Under the pieces are notes generated by a model. It saw only the letters and a program-made list of their open reading frames with translations. It did not search any database and was not told the DNA's origin. Of a stretch of DNA of 64,000 nt, positions 59,297 to 64,000 are shown in pieces. The translations under genes were made by a program, and so were the position numbers. This DNA comes from Streptomyces sp. NBC_01476 (GTDB lineage Bacteria > Actinomycetota > Actinomycetes > Streptomycetales > Streptomycetaceae), in contig NZ_CP109446.1 of NCBI RefSeq assembly GCF_036227265.1, positions 1,215,501 to 1,279,500 on the forward strand, read 5' to 3'. The number at the start of each line of letters is the position of its first letter. Within the stretch, counting starts at the first letter, position 1.

Positions 59297-60108
59297 GGGG
59301 TGGTTCTCCGGGTGAGCGCGCCGTACAGCTCGGGCCGGCGGTCGGACAGATAGGGGGTCTCTGCGCGGGCGGCCCGCAGCACCGCGGGGTCGACGTCGCC
59401 GACGAGGAGTTCGGCGCCGCCGCCGGCCCGGGCCCGGACGGCGCCGTCGGGTCCGGCCAGGCAGCTCAGCCCGGCGAAGTCGTAACGGCCTTCAGGGCCG
59501 CAGCGGTTGACGTAGGCGAGGTGCAGACCGTTCTCGTAGGCGCGGGCCGGCACCAGGGTGTGGGCGACAAAGTCGTACGGCCGCATCAGCGCGGTGGGCA
59601 CCACCAGCAGCTCGGTGCCGGTCAGCGCGTGCGCGCGCACCGTCTCGGGGAATTCCACGTCGTAGCAGATCAGCAGGCCGATCCGCACGCCGTCGAAGCC
59701 GGCCTGTACGACGGGTTCTGCGCCCGGGCGGAAGATCTCGCGCTCGTACTCACCGAAGAGATGGGTCTTGCGGTAGGCGGCCAGCAGCCGGCCGTCGGCG
59801 CCGACGAACCGCGCGGTGTTGAGGACGGCGTCGCCGTCCCGCTCGGGGGCGCCGTAGACGATGCCGATCCGGTGCCGGGCGGCGATCTCCGCCACCCGCT
59901 GCTCGGAGGCCCCGCCGGCGGGTTCGGCCAGCTCCGCCATCCGGCCGCCGACCGCGTAGCCGGTCAGGAAGAGTTCGCTGGTCACCAGCAGCCGCGCCCC
60001 CCGGCCCACCGCGGTGCGCGCGGCCCGCTCCAGTGCTGCCAGGCTCTCCGCCACTGCGCCGGGCACTCCCGGGGGGCCCTGCAGCAGCGCGACGCGCAAC
60101 GGTGCCAT
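59293..60108 (-). CDS. davA: DavA-like carbon-nitrogen hydrolase (amidase)
   Basis: Nitrilase-superfamily amidase of 271 residues. Catalytic triad: Glu in TSELFLTGY (about 45), Lys in YRKTHLFGEYE (about 113) and Cys in LLICYDVEFPE (about 146). The sequence follows 5-aminovaleramidase (DavA) closely: PLRVALLQGPPG-like start, IVYGAPERDGDAVLN and MRPYDFVAHTLVPARAYENGL. It should hydrolyse the amide made by the downstream monooxygenase to the acid. ATG 60108 follows GGAAGAGG. It is the first gene of a two-gene operon. Confidence 0.83.
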   Translation of the reverse strand: MAPLRVALLQGPPGVPGAVAESLAALERAARTAVGRGARLLVTSELFLTGYAVGGRMAELAEPAGGASEQRVAEIAARHRIGIVYGAPERDGDAVLNTARFVGADGRLLAAYRKTHLFGEYEREIFRPGAEPVVQAGFDGVRIGLLICYDVEFPETVRAHALTGTELLVVPTALMRPYDFVAHTLVPARAYENGLHLAYVNRCGPEGRYDFAGLSCLAGPDGAVRARAGGGAELLVGDVDPAVLRAARAETPYLSDRRPELYGALTRRTTP

Positions 60109-60206
60109 GGGGCCTCTTCCGCCAGGTCAGGTGGGGGTGGTGAATCCCCCTCGACGGTACGCGGCGCCCTGACCCGGCGGAAGCCGCGAACATTGCGGCC
60201 GGCAGA

Positions 60207-60250
60207 GCGATTCGTTGCGTCTTCGGAACCCTTTACGGCGATTCGTTGCG
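60207..60250. promoter_or_regulatory. 13-bp direct repeat upstream of davA-davB operon
   Basis: GCGATTCGTTGCG occurs at 60207-60219 and again at 60238-60250, a 31-base period (three helical turns). It lies 99-142 bases upstream of the davA start. The position suits a regulator binding on one face of DNA. The encoded Lrp/AsnC protein at 61463 is one candidate. Confidence 0.5.
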
Positions 60251-60289
60251 CGGGTCCTCGGGGGTGGCGGCGCGGCCGTGACACGCCTC

Positions 60290-60326
60290 GGCCCCGGGCG
60301 GCCCGTCGTGCGGGCCGGCCGGGGCC
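60290..60326 (-). terminator. Terminator after PRC-barrel gene
   Basis: GGCCCCGG (60290-60297) pairs with CCGGGGCC (60319-60326), and inner GGCCCG/CGGGCC adds a second stem. Found about 30 bases beyond the PRC-barrel stop in its direction. No T-tail. Confidence 0.55.
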
Positions 60327-60353
60327 GGGGTGCTGCCGAGCGGTGCCGGACCC

Positions 60354-61322
60354 CTAGCGGAATCGGGGGTCGTCGCGGCCCTGGTCGGCTGAGGGCGCGG
60401 ACTTCTCGGCGGTGTCGGAGTCGGCGAGGTCGGTCTCGATACGCTCCTTGCGGACCCGGCCGTGCACCGTCTTCTGTTCGACGTGCTCCTCGACGCGCAT
60501 CCGGACGCGCTCCTTGGGGACCACCCGGGTGTCGATGACGGGCTGCTCCTCGTGGAGGACCACCTCGTGCTCGGCCTCGCTGATCTCCGACCCCTTCAGG
60601 GCGGCGCCGCGGTTCTCCTCGGTGATCGGCTCGCGTTCGAGCCGTACCTCCTCGTGCCGGATCGGGATGGTCTGCTCGACCTCCTCGACCTCGACATACT
60701 TGTGCAGCCGGGCCCGCCCCGCGGTGCGGCGCTCGACCTCGACGTGCATCTCCTCCTCGGAGCGGGTCATCGCGTCGTCCTCGATGCCCGAGAGGCGCTG
60801 CGCAGGTCCGGTGCGGCCGGCCGCGTAATCGGCGGAGCCGCTGCCCACGCCCGCTTCGCTGCCGCTCATCCCCTCGGCGGACGTCCGCTCGCCGGCCATG
60901 TCCTGGCCGGACTCCTTGCGCATGCCGGCGGCTCCGCCCGCGCCTGCCGCCCCGGCCGTCCCCGCCTCGGCTCCCGGCGTTCCGCTGTCGCCGCCCGCGC
61001 CCCGGCTCTCCATCCCGTAATAGCTGTACAGATGGCGTTCCTCTTCGACCGAAAGGTGGCCGCCCGAGTCGACGTCGACGTTCGGCGCACCCTTCACCTG
61101 GTCCTTGTCGTACGGGACTTCCAGGTGATCTTCGGTCAGGCGGGCGGCACGCGTCGGCACGAACGTCTCGTTGTTGCCGAAGAAGCCGGTCTTGACGGTG
61201 ACCCACTCCGGCTCGCCGGTGCGGTCGTCCAGGTACATGTGCTTGGCGTCGCCGATCTTCTTCCCCTGGGAATCATGGACCGGATGGCCCACGACCTGGG
61301 GTATCTGGTCGCGCGTGATCAT
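60354..61322 (-). CDS. PRC-barrel and DUF2382 stress-type protein
   Basis: A 322-residue protein. Residues about 5-90 are a PRC-barrel (IGDAKHMYLDDRTGEPEWVTVKTGFFG and VPTRAARLTEDHLEVPYDKDQVKGAP); 110-190 is a Gly/Ala/Ser-rich low-complexity linker; 205-300 is DUF2382 with HKYVEVEEVEQTIPIRHEEVRLEREPI. Such proteins are acidic, soluble and often induced by salt or osmotic stress; no enzyme role is known. ATG 61322 follows AAGGAGG. Followed by a strong hairpin. Confidence 0.85.
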   Translation of the reverse strand: MITRDQIPQVVGHPVHDSQGKKIGDAKHMYLDDRTGEPEWVTVKTGFFGNNETFVPTRAARLTEDHLEVPYDKDQVKGAPNVDVDSGGHLSVEEERHLYSYYGMESRGAGGDSGTPGAEAGTAGAAGAGGAAGMRKESGQDMAGERTSAEGMSGSEAGVGSGSADYAAGRTGPAQRLSGIEDDAMTRSEEEMHVEVERRTAGRARLHKYVEVEEVEQTIPIRHEEVRLEREPITEENRGAALKGSEISEAEHEVVLHEEQPVIDTRVVPKERVRMRVEEHVEQKTVHGRVRKERIETDLADSDTAEKSAPSADQGRDDPRFR

Positions 61323-61462
61323 GTCGCCTCCTTGGACTGCCGGGGCCGATCTGGCCTTGGCCTCATCCATGCGACTAACCACGCCAGACAGCCCGAAACA
61401 AAACAATCACCTCAAAAGCGACATTCACTCCATCGTGTGGCTGCCCTGGACGCTGCCGGAGG

Positions 61463-61918
61463 TCAGTCCGGGCTCCCGGCCCCGTACCTGCGCAGCAGCG
61501 GCGAGAGCACCAGCACCGACTTCGTCCGGGTGACGAACGGCTCCCCCGCGATCCGCTCCAGCACCTGCTCGAAGTGCCGGACGTCGGCGGCGAAGACCTG
61601 CACCACCGCGTCGGCCTCCCCGGTCACCGTGGAGGCCGACGCCACCTCGGGATAGCGGGCAAGGCCGCGCCTGATGTCGGAGGGCGAGGTGTTGTGGCGG
61701 CAGTAGAGCTCGACCAGCGCCTCGGTCTGCCAGCCGAGCGCCGCCGGGTCGACCCGTACCGTGAACCCGGTGATCGCGCCGGCCGCCAGCAGCCGGTCCA
61801 CCCGGCGTTTGACGGCCGGCGCCGACAGGCCGACCTCGGCGCCGATGTCCGCGTAGGAGCGGCGTGCGTCGGCGGCCAGCGCGTGGACGATCCGCTCATC
61901 CAGCTCGTTCAGGGGCAT
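61463..61918 (-). CDS. Lrp/AsnC family regulator next to guaB1
   Basis: A 151-residue regulator with HTH (ADIGAEVGLSAPAVKRRVDRLL, about 23-44) and RAM domain (EALVELYCRHN, VASASTVTGEADAVVQVFA). Its ATG at 61918 comes two bases after the guaB1 stop, with no Shine-Dalgarno, so translation depends on guaB1 ribosomes. Members sense amino acids; it may act on guaB1 or on the davA-davB operon across the PRC-barrel gene, both unproven. Confidence 0.85.
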   Translation of the reverse strand: MPLNELDERIVHALAADARRSYADIGAEVGLSAPAVKRRVDRLLAAGAITGFTVRVDPAALGWQTEALVELYCRHNTSPSDIRRGLARYPEVASASTVTGEADAVVQVFAADVRHFEQVLERIAGEPFVTRTKSVLVLSPLLRRYGAGSPD

Positions 61919-61920
61919 GG

Positions 61921-63438
<1,518 letters not shown>

Positions 63439-63616
63439 TCACGGTGGTGGCTTCCGCCGGCTCCCGGCCCGCCCTCGCCGCGTTCCCGGAGAGGTACCCC
63501 GGACGGCTCCGCCCGGCTGGTCGGTGCCCCCGCGCTGTCGTTCAGTGGGGATGCGCGGCCCCGATCCGGCGGGCCGTCAGCCGCCCGCCAGGGCCGCCCG
63601 GACCAGAGGAGTCCCC

Positions 63617-64000
63617 GTGAGGCACCACGCCAGAGCAGTCACCGCAGCAGCCGCCGTCGTACTCGTGGCCGCGGCCGCCACCGCCTGCTCCGACAGCGGC
63701 AAGAGCGCGTCGAGCAGCGCGTCCGCCACCTCGGTCGCGCCGGAGGCCGCGGCGGACGCCGCGTCGGTGACGGTGGCCTCGCACAAGGGGAATCTGGGCA
63801 CGATCCTGGTGACCAGCAAGAACCAGGTCCTCTACCTCTTCCAGGCGGACAAGAAGAAGAACCAGTCCACCTGCAACGGAGCGTGTGCCTCGGCGTGGCC
63901 TCCGCTGATCGTGAAGGGCAAGCCGACCGCGGGCAGCGGGGTCAAGGGCAGCCTGCTCTCCACCGCCACCCGCAGCGACGGCAGCAAGCAGGCCACCTAC
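63617..64000 (+). CDS. Secreted-repeat (Yx[FWY]xxD-type) lipoprotein, 3' end outside window
   Basis: Starts at GTG 63617, behind GGAG at 63608-63611, and runs open to the window edge (128 codons seen). A basic then hydrophobic signal (HHARAVTAAAAVVLVAAAA) leads to a lipobox ending in TAC near residue 24, so the protein is likely lipid-anchored and processed by Lgt/Lsp/Lnt, the last of which is encoded here. After a Ser/Ala linker comes the PF03640 repeat: GNLGTILVTSKNQVLYLFQAD with ACASAWPPLIV. Family role unknown; electron transfer or wall attachment has been proposed for similar proteins. Confidence 0.75.
   Translation, partial: MRHHARAVTAAAAVVLVAAAATACSDSGKSASSSASATSVAPEAAADAASVTVASHKGNLGTILVTSKNQVLYLFQADKKKNQSTCNGACASAWPPLIVKGKPTAGSGVKGSLLSTATRSDGSKQATY

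Larger units (their letters stand above)
60109..60353. other. Intergenic region before the davA-like gene
   Basis: Bases 60109-60180 are the reverse-strand leader of davA; 60207-60250 holds a 13-bp direct repeat; 60290-60326 holds a hairpin that ends the PRC-barrel gene. The middle is the most AT-rich part and is where the davA promoter should be. No -35/-10 pair stands out. Confidence 0.45.

Overview
The window is chromosomal DNA of a streptomycete-like actinobacterium. The evidence is very high GC with strong third-position GC bias, many GTG and TTG starts, RbpA with a SigR-type promoter, an actinobacterial GMP reductase (GuaB1), alditol oxidase, DasR-like operators beside a chitinase, and numerous streptomycete-type families such as DUF5995, the SAM-methyltransferase (PF04672) family and the Trypco1/TPR pair. 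From memory, the run rbpA - ppm1 - acyl-CoA dehydrogenase - chitinase - his/rib - ROK/MFS - guaB1 follows the order of a conserved core block of the Streptomyces coelicolor chromosome (roughly SCO1420-SCO1461). No insertion sequence, phage, CRISPR array, tRNA or rRNA was recognised.

Layout. 1-7 kb: a truncated LLM oxidoreductase, an MBL-fold hydrolase, a secreted D,D-carboxypeptidase coupled to a nucleotide-sugar-epimerase-like SDR, and an unusual Mrr endonuclease-TerD fusion. 7-9 kb: a short second Rho factor behind a pyrimidine-rich leader, then a frameshifted LuxR-type regulator remnant. 9-15.3 kb: GNAT, a P-loop-degenerate uridine-kinase-like protein, a small membrane protein with an FtsK-like ATPase that also lacks the Walker A lysine, and a divergent MocR regulator/YczE membrane protein pair. 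15.5-21.4 kb: rbpA, fxsA, a Trypco1 - protease/TPR two-gene conflict-type module, a membrane protein, and ppm1, coupled to lnt for lipoprotein maturation.

21.4-36 kb: lnt behind a 105-bp tandem repeat, a YtcJ-like amidohydrolase with an Lrp/AsnC regulator, alditol oxidase, a zinc-ribbon protein, an acyl-CoA dehydrogenase, a receptor-type Ser/Thr kinase, an SLC13/ArsB permease, and a translationally coupled methyltransferase - PAS-GGDEF-EAL operon. 36-43.9 kb: a secreted GH18 chitinase and a secreted C39-like peptidase, both with DasR-type operators, an M24 peptidase, a 167-bp inverted-repeat array, a uridine kinase-like protein and a TPR-AAA ATPase of the CbbX/EccA class.

43.9-64 kb: two coupled CorC/HlyC-type membrane proteins, then a long minus-strand run read from an FMN riboswitch: ribD - ribE - pnuC-family transporter - ribBA - ribH - hisE - hisG - PH-domain protein. 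After that come a divergent ROK regulator/MFS exporter pair, an XRE regulator, DUF5995, a DavB/DavA-like amino-acid monooxygenase and amidase pair, a PRC-barrel/DUF2382 stress protein, guaB1 with a co-transcribed Lrp regulator, and the start of a lipoprotein gene running off the edge.

Themes: many genes are joined by 4-base start/stop overlaps, and several plus-strand genes look leaderless (a TANNNT box 6-7 bases before the start codon). The most unusual loci are the Trypco1 module whose effector protein has apparently lost both its catalytic serine and its NTPase core, the Mrr-TerD fusion, the short Rho with its leader, and the DavBA-like operon with a 13-bp direct repeat upstream.
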